From assembly GCA_018287875.1 (NCBI GenBank), contig JAGVVL010000015.1:496001-560000 (forward strand): a stretch of DNA of 64,000 nucleotides, given 5' to 3'. The DNA comes from Nigrospora sphaerica. Its lineage: Eukaryota > Ascomycota > Sordariomycetes > Amphisphaeriales > Apiosporaceae. Below are positions 1 through 11,751 of the stretch, piece after piece. Each line of letters begins with the position of its first letter. The stretch's first letter is position 1. A program made the translations under genes and the position numbers. Under the pieces are notes generated by a model. The model was given only the letters and a program-made list of their open reading frames with translations. It ran no database searches and had not been told where the DNA came from.

Positions 1-2053
1 CCCCGACCTCCCCAAGCCCACGAAGCCGATCGATTCCGTCCGGAATGGCCTCGAATTCTTCGAGAAGCTCCAGTTGCCGTCTGGTACCTGGGGCAGCGAA
101 TATGGCGGTCCCATGTTTCTGCTACCCGGTGTGGTCTTCGCCTGGTATGCCACCAAGACGCCCATTCCCTGGTACAAGGCTACCGAGATCCGGAACTACC
201 TCCAAGCCCGCGCGAACCCAACCGATGGTGGTTGGGGTCTGCATATTGAAGGCGAGAGCACCGTCTTTGGCACCTCCATGAACTACACCGTCCTGCGCTT
301 GCTGGGGGTTGATGCCGACGAGCCCTTCATGGTCAAAGCCCGCGCAACCCTCCACAAGCTGGGTGGTGCTACACATGCACCGCATTGGGCCAAGCTGTGG
401 CTCAGTGTTCTGGGAGTTTGCAAGTGGGACATTGTCAACCCAGTACCCCCCGAGTTTTGGTTGCTCCCTGACTGGACGCCCGTCTCGCCCTGGCGGTGGT
501 GGCTTCATATCCGCCAGGTCTTCATGTCGATGAGCTATATCTATTCGAAGCACTGGACGTGCGAGGAGACGGACGTAATTCGCTCTCTTCGCCAAGAGCT
601 CTTTACCGAGCCGTGGGAGAAGATCAACTGGCATGGGCACCGCAACAGCATTGCCGCCATTGACAACTACCACCCCAAGTCATGGCTTCTCAACACAGCC
701 AACTGGTTCCTGGTGAACATTTGGAACCCCTATCTTCGAACCAAGGGACTGGCCGAGAAGGCCGAAGCCTGGGTCAGCACACAAATCGACATGGAGGATG
801 CGAACACCGACTTTGCCGATCTGGCCCCCGTCAATGCGGCCATGAATACCATCGTCTGCTACATACGCGATGGGCCGGGCGCCTACACGGTACGGCGGCA
901 CATCGAACGACTGGAAGATGCTCTTTGGGTGAACCACGAGGGCATGCTGTGCAACGGGACCAACGGTGTGCAGAATTGGGACACCGCCTTCACCATCCAG
1001 GCCGTAATGGATGCAGGCTTGGCACAGGACGAGCGGTGGAAGCCTATGCTGACCAAAGCCCTCGGCTTCCTGGATTCGCAACAGTTCCGCGACAACGTCA
1101 AGGATCAGGAGCTCTGCTATCGCCAACAGAGAAAGGGGGGTTGGGGTTTCAGCAACAAGGTCCAAGGCTACGCCGTGTCCGACTGCATCGCTGAGGCCGT
1201 TAAGTCGGTCATTCTTCTGCAGAAGACGCCAGGGTACCCTGCTCTCCTGGACGATCAGCGCATCTTCGACGCCATAGACACGTTGCTGACGTACCAGAAC
1301 CCCTCGGGTGCGTGTGCATCATATGAGCCGACGCGTGGTAGCGAGCTGCTGGAGATGCTCAACGCTGCTGAAGTGTTCGGAAAGATTATGATCGAGTACG
1401 ACTATGTCGAGTGCTCCACGGCCGTCATCACTGCCTTGTCTCTGTTCAGCGAGTACTGGCCCGACTACCGGGCTGACGACATCAAGCGCATGAAGGGCGG
1501 CGTTCTTGCCTACGTCAAGAAGGTGCAATTCCCCCACGGAGGCTGGTACGGCAGCTGGGGCATATGCTTCACGTATGCTACCATGTTCGCGCTGGAGTGC
1601 TTATCCTACGTTGGCGAGACGTACGCCAACAGCGCCTACTCAAAGAAGGGCTGTGATTTCCTGATCTCGAAGCAACGAGAGGATGGAGGTTGGTCCGAGA
1701 GCTACCGAGTGCGCCTTCCTCGCCCTTTCCCTTGTCATGGAACCACCGCTAACGGGAAACAGTCATGCGAAAGAAGCGTTTATACCGAACACCCATCAGG
1801 ATCTCAGATCGTCATGACGGCCTGGGCGCTAATTGGTCTGATGAAGGCCGAGTACCCCGACATTGAGCCCATTAAGAAAGGCGTCAAGCTCATCATGGAG
1901 CGCCAGCAGCCCAACGGCGAATGGAAGCAGGAGGCCATCGAAGGGGTTTTCAACAAGAGCTGCATGATTCTCTACCAGAACTACAAGTTCACCTTTCCGC
2001 TCAAGGCGCTGGGCATGTTTGCCAAGAAGTACCCCGACGTGGTGGTCCTTTGA
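1..2053 (+). CDS. erg7: Lanosterol synthase (oxidosqualene cyclase), 3' part
   Basis: The reading frame is open from base 2 and the gene begins outside the window, so about 665 C-terminal residues are visible. The family cyclises (S)-2,3-oxidosqualene to lanosterol in ergosterol synthesis at the ER or lipid-droplet membrane. Repeated QW-type motifs are present (DGGWGLHIEG, GVQNWDTAF, GGWGFSNKV, GGWYGSWGICFTYA, PNGEWKQE). The catalytic Asp lies in VSDCIAEA at 1181-1183, where most lanosterol synthases have DCTAE. The C-terminal GVFNKSC motif is the lanosterol-synthase type. One intron is placed at 1709-1762: 54 nt, branch-like GCTAAC, AG at 1761-1762. Splicing joins ESYR to SCER. The intron keeps the frame and has no stop, so an uncut transcript would add 18 residues. 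A paralogous oxidosqualene cyclase is the alternative; the NKSC motif argues against a protostadienol synthase. Confidence 0.93.
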   Translation, partial: PDLPKPTKPIDSVRNGLEFFEKLQLPSGTWGSEYGGPMFLLPGVVFAWYATKTPIPWYKATEIRNYLQARANPTDGGWGLHIEGESTVFGTSMNYTVLRLLGVDADEPFMVKARATLHKLGGATHAPHWAKLWLSVLGVCKWDIVNPVPPEFWLLPDWTPVSPWRWWLHIRQVFMSMSYIYSKHWTCEETDVIRSLRQELFTEPWEKINWHGHRNSIAAIDNYHPKSWLLNTANWFLVNIWNPYLRTKGLAEKAEAWVSTQIDMEDANTDFADLAPVNAAMNTIVCYIRDGPGAYTVRRHIERLEDALWVNHEGMLCNGTNGVQNWDTAFTIQAVMDAGLAQDERWKPMLTKALGFLDSQQFRDNVKDQELCYRQQRKGGWGFSNKVQGYAVSDCIAEAVKSVILLQKTPGYPALLDDQRIFDAIDTLLTYQNPSGACASYEPTRGSELLEMLNAAEVFGKIMIEYDYVECSTAVITALSLFSEYWPDYRADDIKRMKGGVLAYVKKVQFPHGGWYGSWGICFTYATMFALECLSYVGETYANSAYSKKGCDFLISKQREDGGWSESYRVRLPRPFPCHGTTANGKQSCERSVYTEHPSGSQIVMTAWALIGLMKAEYPDIEPIKKGVKLIMERQQPNGEWKQEAIEGVFNKSCMILYQNYKFTFPLKALGMFAKKYPDVVVL

Positions 2054-2706
2054 ACGCTCTGTGCAGACACCGGACCTTGGCGGCCAAAGCTTAGCGTCCG
2101 CCAGACGAAGTCGAAGCCAAGCATCTCACGAAGGCACCCTATCAGACGACAGATGACATGAATTAATTACCCCCATGAATAATATATCTTAAATAGTAAT
2201 TCCCACGCTAATTCAATGCACCACAATTTTCAATATGCTCAGAACAGACCGAGGTTTGTGAGCCAGGAACGAGAGCATATCAGCTTGTACTCCGTACTGC
2301 ATGGGGAGTTGGATTCCTTATCGTTATCTGGATGGACCACTGGAGCTTTTACTACTCCGTAAAGAGTTCACAATACAGTTTCCAGAAGGACCGACCCCAC
2401 GTGTTTTGCCCCACCACAGCTCCTGCCCGTACATGGACTGTAGGACTCGCTCGTTTTAGGTGCCATACTAAAGTGAGCTATATGCCCAACCCCAAGTCGC
2501 TCGGTGACGGAAGCATTTGGACCAGCAAACCAACTACCATTTTCTTACCAAGTGTATTCTTCGCAGTCGTGATTCTCGGCCGTGATTCATTCATCACCAG
2601 TATCTGATTTGCCGGCTCTGCTTCCTCCTGCTTAGAAGCACACATACCTCTTTCCATTCTCCCCGCTGTCGCGGCATTCCCACCCTTTGGGTCGTTCCCC
2701 GTCATT
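2054..2706. other. Intergenic: erg7 3' flank and sgt1 promoter
   Basis: No coding signal is visible. An AT-rich patch around 2157-2240 probably carries the erg7 3' end. The last 100 bases before 2707 are pyrimidine-rich, as in many fungal 5' leaders. No tRNA or repeat was found. Confidence 0.6.
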
Positions 2707-4339
2707 ATGTCTGCCGACGTCCTGGCCAACGCCGGCCTGCAGCTCGTCACTGCCGGCAAGTACAAGGAGGGCATCGAGAAGCTCAGCCAGGCGCTCAAGG
2801 AGAAGCCGGCACCCCGTTGGCTGTTGGAGCGATCCAAAGCCTACATGCGGACAAACGACTTCGACCTCGCCCTCGACGATGCCGAGCACGCCCTCCACGT
2901 CGCCTTCCAGCGGGCGAACCGCGACCTGATGACCGAGGCCCAGATCCGACGTGCCATCACCCTATTCCGCATGGGCCGCTTCGCCGATGCAGACGTCTGC
3001 GCCTTCTGGGCTACGCGGCTGGTCGACGGCGCCAAGGCCACCGAGCAAGACGGCCAAGAGTCGCGCGTCGACGACAAGGGCGATTACACCGTCACTAGCA
3101 GCGAGGTCCAGGCTTCCAACCAAGCCGCCAAAAGCCAAGGCCTCCATGAGGCCATGTCCCGCAGCAAGGACAAGAGCTACTGGAACGAAGCCTTTACCTG
3201 GCGCATTCAATCTCTCAATAGCATGGAAAAGACACCTGTTGACAGCCCTGGCCGCAAGGTAACCGTTGTGAAGTACCCTGCTGTCAAGCCGCTTTCGGAG
3301 GCCCGCAAGTCCCTTCCGGAGCAGCGGGTCGAGGAGATTGGGGATAGCGACGAGGAGGAGGAGGCGCCTAAGCCGAAGATCCCGCGGAGCGTGCTCTCGG
3401 GGAAACCCGAGGACGATAAGGTCTCGTGGGAGGATGTTTTCAAACGATTCCGCGCTCAGCATGTCAAGAACGATGTGCGGACCGACTTTTACCAGACTGA
3501 CGCGACTCTGAACGTCTCATTCTTTGTCAAGAACGTCCCGGCCGATAGTTTCAAGGTGGAGGCCAGCGAACAAAGCGTAGGAATCACCTTTAGCGCATTC
3601 GCTGGCAAGGCAATTACTAACCCTCGAGCCCCAGATTACCATGTCCCCCGTCCCTAGCATTCCCGCGGGTGCCATCTCCGTGGCACTGTACGACAAGATC
3701 CAACCCGGCGAGACGAAGTATACCGTGAAGTCGATGAAGATCGAACTGGTCCTGAAGAAGGCGGTTCCGGGCAAGTGGCCCATGCTGCACAAAGAGAGGG
3801 CCGTGGCGCTGGACAAGCTGGACAGCTTCGTGGCCCAAGCGAAGAAGGTCGGATACAGTGACGCCTCCGAGCTGGCCCTGGACAAGTCGGGCGGTGATGA
3901 ACAGACTTGGTACAAGAACGTGCTGGGAAAGTTGCGTGGAGCGGACGAGACCAGCGACGCTAAGACGGCGACACCGGCCGCCTTGACCGCCCAGCCCACT
4001 CAAGACTCTGAATTCTCCGAATCACAGCAGACGGCAGCGGCCGTCGCGGGCAAGGAAAACACATCAACAAAAGCCGCGGGCCCTGCCTATCCCACCTCGT
4101 CCAAATCTGGGCCCAAGAACTGGGACAAGATGGATCTGGATGAGGACGAGGAGGATCAAGCGGACGTTAACAAGTTCTTCCAGAAGATCTACCAGTCGGG
4201 CGACGATGACATGAAGCGGGCCATGATGAAGAGCTACATCGAGAGCAACGGCACGTCTTTGAGCACGTCTTGGGACGATGCCGGGCACAAGAACTACAAG
4301 ACAGAGCCGCCGGAGGGCGTGGAGGCCAAGAAGTGGTGA
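2707..4339 (+). CDS. sgt1: SGT1-like co-chaperone (TPR-CS-SGS)
   Basis: The predicted protein has 524 residues from two exons, 2707-3576 and 3635-4339. SGT1 is an HSP90 co-chaperone that links to SKP1/SCF ligases and, in yeast, to kinetochore assembly. The order of domains is typical: TPR repeats at about residues 1-115, an acidic linker with an EEEEAPKPK stretch, a CS domain from about residue 253 (VRTDFYQTD...LNVSFFVKNV) continuing across the splice to KSMKIELVLKK, and an SGS domain from about residue 445 (GPKNWDKMDLDEDEED, with TSWDD near the end). The 58-nt intron 3577-3634 has a branch-like ACTAAC at about 3615 and is phase 0. Without splicing the frame stops at 3657, inside the CS domain. 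The short C-terminus EGVEAKKW fits the family. Confidence 0.93.
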
Positions 4340-6494
4340 GCACAGGCGGCTGCTAATGGGAGGTAGCCGCATTGGGCAGTCGGTTTGTGATTTTCTTACC
4401 TGCATGCGCCGGTATCGTCTTGGCGCGTGAAAAGCACAGCAGCTAGCGAAAGGGCGTTTGGCGAAGAGGGATGTTTACTTCCGGGGGGCAGCATCGATTT
4501 CGACTTGGCGGGCCGCGGGGCATAGCATGGAATTCTCAAGTACGTCCTACCCAGCCCGTTAAATTGGAGACTTCTCGTACGTACGACACCGTTCCGTATG
4601 ACCTGATCTGGCTTTACACAACGTGACGGGAGCATCGTATCTGCATGGATTCGTGGGTCGAATGGGGCCGTGGTCGTTTGGGCTTGGCGGGACACAAGCT
4701 GATCATTCTCCTGAGCGGTTCAAGGAGGTACTTAGCTAACCACCAGGGATCGGTCGGTCTATCTTGTCGTCAGGAATGACTGGTTGGGGTAAGTTAATAA
4801 ACCCCCCATCAGCAGCCACACGGATTCAACCGACCAATGCTCTTCGAAGCTGTCTTTCGTACGGGTCTTTCTTTTAGTCCCGAGTATTCGTGGTCGATTG
4901 CTGTTCGTAAACGCGACCAACCATACGGGGGAGAGTGACGACCTGTATCCCTCCCCAATCCCTGCCCTCTCGCTGGCCTCGGGACGGGCGTCTCTCAAAC
5001 GCTTCGTTCGACACAGCCTTGTCGTGGGGCCACTTGCGTATGGTCCTCTTTCTGGGCGTCTGATCCATGCAATGTGACGATGGATGTTGCCAGATTTCCC
5101 CGCAAAGAAAGCAACGTTCCCGGCCCCCGGGAGAGCGCAGCGGGGCCGGCGGCGGGCGAACAAATCAAAGCACACATACGGCTTGTTAGCTTGCGCCTGA
5201 TCTTTAGGAAACCATTTCTCTCCTTCCCAGCCGAAAAAAATCCCCGGCCGCTGGCGGGTCCCCCCGCCCCCCAGTTTTTATCCCTTCCCCTTCGGTTCCA
5301 TCCGACGGAATGGAGGGGGGGTGGCCGAGGGAAACCGCCCGCGCGAGCATGCTCTCGCCGTCGTTCCCTGTTCCGCCTGGGGAGAGGTGGAAAAGGCGAC
5401 TGCTTGTATGTATCCGGGCAGGAAGAAGAAAACTGGGGGAGAAGGATCATGGGTTAGTGTGATCTTCCCCAATCGGCACTACGGGACTAGGCGGCAGTTT
5501 TACGATTGGCCCGGGCGGATTTAAGCACGACCGTCTATGATCGGCGACTACTTGTTGTAAATCCGGTTGTCCCGAGTTTTGGGGTGTAATTCCTGGAGGG
5601 AGAGCTCGGCCGCGGAGACGACGACGACGGCTACGACCGAGGGGCGCGTCCCCGTGAGCCGTGTCAACCATCCCCTAGGAAACCCGCCCCGCGGGCTTAG
5701 CAACAGTTCCGGAGGATCCGTCTCCAAACCGGGGCCATGGGGATATAGAGTTATGGAGTAGGTTAGCGTCATGAGGACAAAGGGGGAAAGTGGAAACCCG
5801 AAGGACATCGTCAACCTTTGGCAGGGTTTCCGTGATTGCATCATAGGTTATTCTCCCTGTCGGCAGAGGGGGAGGGAAGGGGGACACCGGGAAAAAAAGA
5901 AACATTCAGACACAGTCCTTTAGCCGGCTTGCCGCGGACCGCTGCCTGGCCTCGATACGAACCCGGCAGTAGGGCGTGTTCAGGGGCGCCCTCCCGATGG
6001 AGGGGGGATTCGCTTGTTGATGGCGCGGATCTCTGATGCTTGCCGAGATGATGGGCTGAGGCGTCAGCACTTGCTCGCTTGCGGTTGGTGCTTCTTGCTG
6101 CCGCTCAAGCCCTGGGGCCTTTGTACAGGACGTTCCGTCACCTCTCCCGCGGCTGCCGGTTCATCGGAAGGCTCGGAAAGTATGGGAGGAATTCTCCACG
6201 TTACTTGATCACGTTTCTTTCTTGTGTCCTCCCCTCGGCAAGTCGATTCTTCAAAAGGACTGCCCGTCTGTCCAGCTTGAAAACCCATCGCTGTTCGGTT
6301 GTCCACGCACGCGAGTCGAGGCTTCCAAGTAAGAGTGATCATTCCCGGCCCAGCCCCCGGGATCAAACGTTGGTGCTCGTTACGTTCTTGACATCTGGCC
6401 TACCCTGGTGAGGCTCGACCGACAATACCAGACGGGCCTCGACTGTTCAACACAAGACAACCCGGCAAAGGCCCACAAGACGGCCAGCGCCGCC
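4340..6494. other. Intergenic, 2.15 kb
   Basis: I see no supported gene, tRNA or transposon here. The stretch is GC-rich with scattered short reading frames on both strands that lack family resemblance, splice continuity or codon bias. It should hold the sgt1 3' end and the promoter and leader of the P450 gene at 6495. Confidence 0.5.
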
Positions 6495-8199
6495 ATGACG
6501 GAGCAGGACGAGGTGGTGTCGCCGACGCGGGCGCTCGTGGCGTTGCTGGTGTCGCTGGTGCGGCAACACTGGGCGCTGGTGGTGGTGGTGGCGCTCACGG
6601 TACGGCTGCTGGCGCGCCGGTACCTGTCGCCGCTGCGGCGGTACCCGGGGCCGGTGCTGGCGTCCATGACGCGGCTGCCGCGGCTCTGGTCGGTGCTGGG
6701 GGGCCGGACGCAGCACGACCGCATCGCGCTGCACCGGCGGTACGGGCCGATCGTGCGGACAGCGCCCGACGAGGTCTCGGTGGCGGCGCCGGCGCTCGCG
6801 CGCGAGGTGCTGCGCGCCGGCCGGGGCTTCCGCAAGACCGACTTCTACGCCGTCTTCCCGCCGCCCGAGAACCCCGACGTCTTCACCGAGACACGCGAGG
6901 ACAAGCACGCCCTCCTCAAGCGCGTCGCCGCCGGCCCCTACTCCATGGCCAGCATGCGGCGCCTCGGCGCCTTCATCGACGACACCATCGACGAGCTGGC
7001 CGGGCGGCTCGCCGGCTTCTGCGCCGCCGACGGCGGGAGCGTCGACCTCGGCGCCTGGCTGCACTACTTCGCCTTCGACGTGCTGGGCACCGTGGCCTTC
7101 TCGCGCTCCTTCGGCTTCCTGGCGGCGGGCCACGACAAGGAGGGCGCCATCGCCGCCATCGACGCGTCGCAGCGCTACAACGGGGCCGTCGGCCAGGTGC
7201 CCGAGCTCGACCGCCTCCTGCGCCGCAACCCGCTGTGCCGGCTCGTGCCCGCCCTCGACCCCTCCAACTCCCTCATCACCCGCATCGCCCTCGACGAGAT
7301 GGCCAAGCGCCGGCCCTTCGCCGCCCGCGTCGAGAAGCAGGCCGCCGAGGCCGACGACGGCCGTCGCGATCTGCTTGACAGCCTGATCCAGGGCCACCTG
7401 AAGCCCGGGAGCGGGTTTAGCGAGATGGACGTCTTTTCCGTCGCGCACGGAGCCATGTAAGTCGCTTTCCCTTCGCCCTCCCCTCTCGGGTCTGCCGGGT
7501 CGTGGATCCCCTCCCTCGTCTCTTGGTTCGTCGCCCGCCCGCTGACCCCCTCTCTTCCCTCCCAGCTTCGCGGGCTCCGACTCGACGGCGTCGACAATGC
7601 AGTCCTTCTTCTGGCTCGTGCTCTCGCACCCGCGGGCGCACGAGCGTGTCGTGGCCGAGGTCGAGGCGGCAGTGGCGTCGGGGGCGGTGCCGGCAAGGGG
7701 CAACGTGGACTGGGCGCAGGCGCAGGGGCTCGCGTACCTGCAGGCGTGCCTGCGCGAGGCGATGCGGCTGCGGCCGGCCGTGGGGCTCGACATGACGCGC
7801 GTGGTGCCGGCCGGGGGCGCGGCGCTCGACGCGGCGACGCGGCTGCCGGGCGGCACGCGCGTCGCCCTCAACGGCTGGGTGCTGCACCGCGACCGCGCCG
7901 TCTTCGGCGCCGACGCCGACGCCTTCCGCCCCGAGCGCTGGCTCGACGACGCCGACCGCGCCCGCCACATGGACAAGTTCATGTTCCAGTTCGGCGGCGG
8001 CAGCCACCTCTGCATCGGCCGCAACCTCGCCCTCCTCGAGATCAACAAGCTGCTCCCCCGCCTCCTGCGCGACTTCCGCTTCCGCCTCGTCCACCCCCAC
8101 CGCGAGCTCCGTGCCCGCGCCACCTTTTTCGTCGTCCAGGACGGCCTCGACGTCTACATCGAGCCGAAGGACCCCGCCGCCGCCACCGCCGCCGCCTGA
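6495..8199 (+). CDS. Cytochrome P450 monooxygenase (pisatin demethylase-like)
   Basis: Two exons (6495-7456 and 7566-8199) give a 531-residue heme-thiolate monooxygenase, probably ER-anchored. The start at 6495 has a strong context (GCCGCCATGA) and is followed by a membrane anchor at about residues 22-45 (WALVVVVALTVRLLA). The proline hinge RRYPGPVLA comes next. The I-helix AGSDST motif (residues 323-328) begins just after the 109-nt intron, whose phase 2 splice creates an Ile codon. ExxR is EAMR (E385, R388), the meander is FRPERWL, and the heme loop is FGGGSHLCIGR with Cys470. The FGGGSHLCIGRNLALLE pattern resembles pisatin-demethylase and related fungal P450s. The substrate cannot be told. 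The gene has extreme third-position GC, which explains a long reading frame on its antisense strand. Confidence 0.93.
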
Positions 8200-9748
8200 G
8201 GGGGGAGGCGCCGGGGCTCGAGGGGTTGGTAATGGGTGAGGCTGGGTCTAGAATGTGTACCGCGTACCCAATCCGAACGCATAACGAAGATTACGAGTTG
8301 AGGTCATCCACGTCTGAGGCCTCGGGCCCGAAGCCTTCTTCGCGCAGTTCGCAGTCCGATTGGGACATGTTGTTGTTTGCCTCACAGCAGTGTTCTCCTC
8401 CAGGTATCGACGAAGGGGACAGGTGATAAGCAGCCCCTACAGCCACCGGGTGGGTATCCGCATCGGACAGCCGAAAACCGTTACGACGCTAAGAGGGCCG
8501 CGGAAACAGCCCTTCTTTTCAACGTACGGGTTTACAGGATTTAACACCTCATTTTTGGGGTGTTCGTCACGACTAAAGGGCGAGGAGAAGAGAGGCAGAG
8601 CTGCAAACAGTAGCAAAAAAGGACGTCGAACGCGCTGAGGAGCTCTCTGGTGGCCTGCGAGGCAAGCAGAGATATATGTACTTAGGTACCGACGTAGCTA
8701 ACGCACTGGCTATCAGTGTGGCCGCACAGCGCCGTGGGCATCGCGTTACCATTCTCCTCCCGCCAAGCGTGGCGAGAGATTGCCTGTGTTGCCATCGCAC
8801 CTCTTTTCGCGATTCGCGGGTTCGTCTCGAAGCGGCCGGATTCTTGGGACGGAAGAGCTATCACCTTTTCAATCTAGTCCTTCAGCTACCACCCACGCAC
8901 CTCACCACAATCGCCGTGGCGTAATCCAGCTTGGGCACGTGGTAACCTCGAGGGCAGGAAAGACGGCATCGCGGTAGACGGGAAGATGGTGCAGGAGAGG
9001 ATGTGTCCGCGGCGCCCGAAAGCGCGGAAACGCCGAAGCACATTCCGAATGCGATCAATCATGTGGTGTGGGGCTTAGAGTTTACCCCGATGGTAACAAC
9101 GAGGTGAGCGGTGACCGGCTGTGACGGGACTGCGTCTGCGAGAGACGGACTCATAACCCCCGGGGCTCCGGGACAGGAAGCCGGGCCTGTTTCCACAGCG
9201 GGGACGAGACTCGGGGGTACACCTACAGGGGAATCGATCCGGCCACTAGCTGCTCTCACATCTCACGGCATCTTTGCCCATAACGATCATCTTCTTTTTC
9301 GTGCCGCCTCGAAACAAGCACGATAACGGGGAAATGCATGCAATACACGCCGTGCCGCACAGGTAGGCAGGCCCCAAGATGACAATGCAGCTGGGCATCC
9401 CAGCCTATTGGCGCCCGCCCCGGCGAATGCAACCAGAACCCCTTGGCGCTGATCTGCGGATTCCGTATTGTAAATGCCCCCCACAGGGATTCTGCCGCCG
9501 AAGATCAATGCAACCCAAGGAGGAGAAAATGAGCAAACGCGGGCTGGTGTTTCCGGTCCACCAGTCTCGCGCATGGGCGCATGGCCTCGCCCATCTTTCA
9601 GGGAGGCGACGGGCAAGCATGGTTAAAGGCACCTTGTCCCCGGCAGGGGAAGGCCATAGAAGGCCGCGGTTGAGCTTCAGGGGCAGCCTGTATGGGTAGA
9701 GCAGCTTCTCGTGAACCACTGAGATTTGCCCGGAACCGGTCTATTGCT
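8200..9748. other. Intergenic, 1.5 kb
   Basis: This lies between the P450 and the FAD oxidase, both on the plus strand. Nothing coding is supported. Short unrelated open frames occur on both strands. No repeat, tRNA or clear promoter element was recognised. Confidence 0.5.
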
Positions 9749-11751
9749 ATGGGCAACTTTGGCGCCACGGCATTGGTCCTCTGGGGCCTTGGCCTGGCCT
9801 CGGCGCTTGTGCCTACGACCTGGGATGGCGCGCAGTACGACTGCAAGTGCTACCCGGGCGACGGATGCTGGCCCCACGAGGCCCAGTGGAAAGACTTCAA
9901 CCTGACAGTAGGAGGGAATCTCCAAGTCAATATCCCTCCCGGCGCCGTGTGCTACGACACGTAGGTCGATGCATTCCTAGTCTGCAGACGCCTTACTGAC
10001 GGCGGCTCAAGGTTCCAAGGGCCCCTAGGCAATCGGTCGACATACGACGCCGACGGGTGCGCCACCGCCATACAACAATTTGCAAACGAATCCTGGCAGT
10101 AAGTTTCTTCCAAGAGGCTACCGAGGACATCGAGGTTTTGACCAAACCGCAGAATCAGCCAGCCCGCCGCAGCGTTGTGGACGTACTTTACCAACGAAAC
10201 ATGCCGCCCCGCTACCAGCCCGGCCGCCCCGTGTAGTCTCGGCTTCTACGGCGTCTACGTGGTCACAGCGACGGAGCATGCGCACGTCAAGGCCAGCATC
10301 GACTTCGCACGGGAGCACGACTTACGCCTCCTCATCAGGAACACGGGTCATGATTTCCTGGGGCGTAGTACCGGATGGGGGTCACTGATCGTGAACATGC
10401 AGGCTTTCCAGGGTGTGACCTTTACGGATCGGTACGCCGGCCCTGGCGGCTACGAGGGAGGTGCTGTCCGAATCGGCGCAGGCGTGCAAGCACGTTCCCT
10501 GCTACGCCGGGCGCACGCGCAGACTCCGCCCTTGAGTGTCGTAACGGGGGAATGTCCGGTGAGTCGTTGTCCCATGAGACCCTGCGTTAGGCTTCGCTGA
10601 TACGTGAGCAGACAGTCGGCGTGGCGGGTGGCCTGGTACAAGGCGGTGGCCATGGTCCGCTAACCCCTCTTCACGGTTTTGGTAAGCCGCAGCCAAAGCA
10701 AACCACCATGAGGCACGACTGACCGATGGCAGTTGCGGACAATGTCCTTTCTTTCGAACTGGTCACGGCCCAGGGCGAGTTCGTACGAGCCGATGCCGAA
10801 ACCAACGCGGACCTGTTCTGGGCTCTGAGGGGTGGCGGCCCTGCGGCCTATGCGGTGGTGTTGTCCGCCACGTTCAAGACCGTGGGCGAGACGAAGGCCG
10901 CCGGCGTCATCCTGAACATCAACTCAACCATGACCAACTCTAGCGATACCTTTTGGGAAGGCGTCCGCACCTTTCATAGTCACGCCAACCGCCTGGTGGA
11001 CAACGAGCTGTACGCGTATTTCGAACTCAGTCCCCTGCGCCTCCACGTGCAGCCGATCGTCGGGGTCGGCAAGAGTGCGGCAGAGCTGGACGCCCTTGTC
11101 CGTCCGTTGCTCGACGAGCTCGAGGCGCGGAACGTCCCGTACGATAGCCAAACCAAGGAGTTCGACACTTTTTTCGACCTTTACCTGGACCTCTTCGAAG
11201 ACGAGCCGGCGGGCCAGACCTCGTTGACGGGCGGCTGGGCGTTTTCACACCAGGACGTGGCCGACAACAACGACGGCATCGTCGAGGCCTTCCGGACCAG
11301 CCTGGCGCCGCGGGACGACCTGGCGGGCGCGGGGTTCGTCATCGGGCACCTCTGGAAGGCGGCGGGCGCGGGGCCGGCGGCGGCGGCGGCGGCGACGGCG
11401 ACGGCGATGAACCCCCGGTTCCGCAACGTCTCGAGCAAGGTCATCACGGCGCTGGCGGTGCCGCCCGACGCGACGTGGGCCCAGAAGCAGGACCTTCAGC
11501 GCGTCCTGACCGACGTCCAGGACGCGGGCCTGCGGAAGGCCGGACCCGGTGGCTGCGCCTATGTCAACGAGGCGGACCCGTATCAGGACGACTGGCCGGA
11601 CCGCTTCTGGGGCGCCGCCTACCCCCGGCTGCTGGCGGTGCGCAGGAAATGGGACCCCCACGGGCTGTTCTACGCCGTATCCACGCCCGGCACCGAAGAC
11701 TGGGAGGTGATTGACTTCGGGACCAAGTTGTGCAAGCGGTCATCGCATTAG
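9749..11751 (+). CDS. Secreted berberine-bridge-type FAD-linked oxidase
   Basis: Five exons (9749-9960, 10012-10098, 10153-10558, 10612-10681, 10733-11751) encode 597 residues. The protein starts with a signal peptide (GNFGATALVLWGLGLASA). It belongs to the FAD_binding_4 plus BBE family, which oxidises alcohols, sugars or natural products with O2. The FAD domain carries RNTGHDFLGRS with His166 and GECPTVGVAGG with Cys234, the two positions that tether FAD covalently in bicovalent members. ADNVLSFELVTAQGEF, ADLFWALRGGGP and the C-terminal BBE segment (YQDDWPDRFWG, KWDPHGLFYA) follow. It resembles fungal isoamyl-alcohol-oxidase-like proteins. The four introns are all 51-54 nt, and the reconstructed frame is continuous through conserved blocks. 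The substrate is unknown. The nearby P450 could suggest a shared pathway, but nothing proves it. Confidence 0.9.

Noticed and set aside
1..2053. Protostadienol synthase as identity of the cyclase
   Set aside because: The C-terminal motif is NKSC, the lanosterol-synthase form, rather than the APPGG-type sequence reported for protostadienol synthase.
6447..8123. 558-codon open frame on the minus strand
   Set aside because: It is antisense to the P450 gene. Very high third-position GC removes stops on the complementary strand; the peptide is Arg-rich and without domains.
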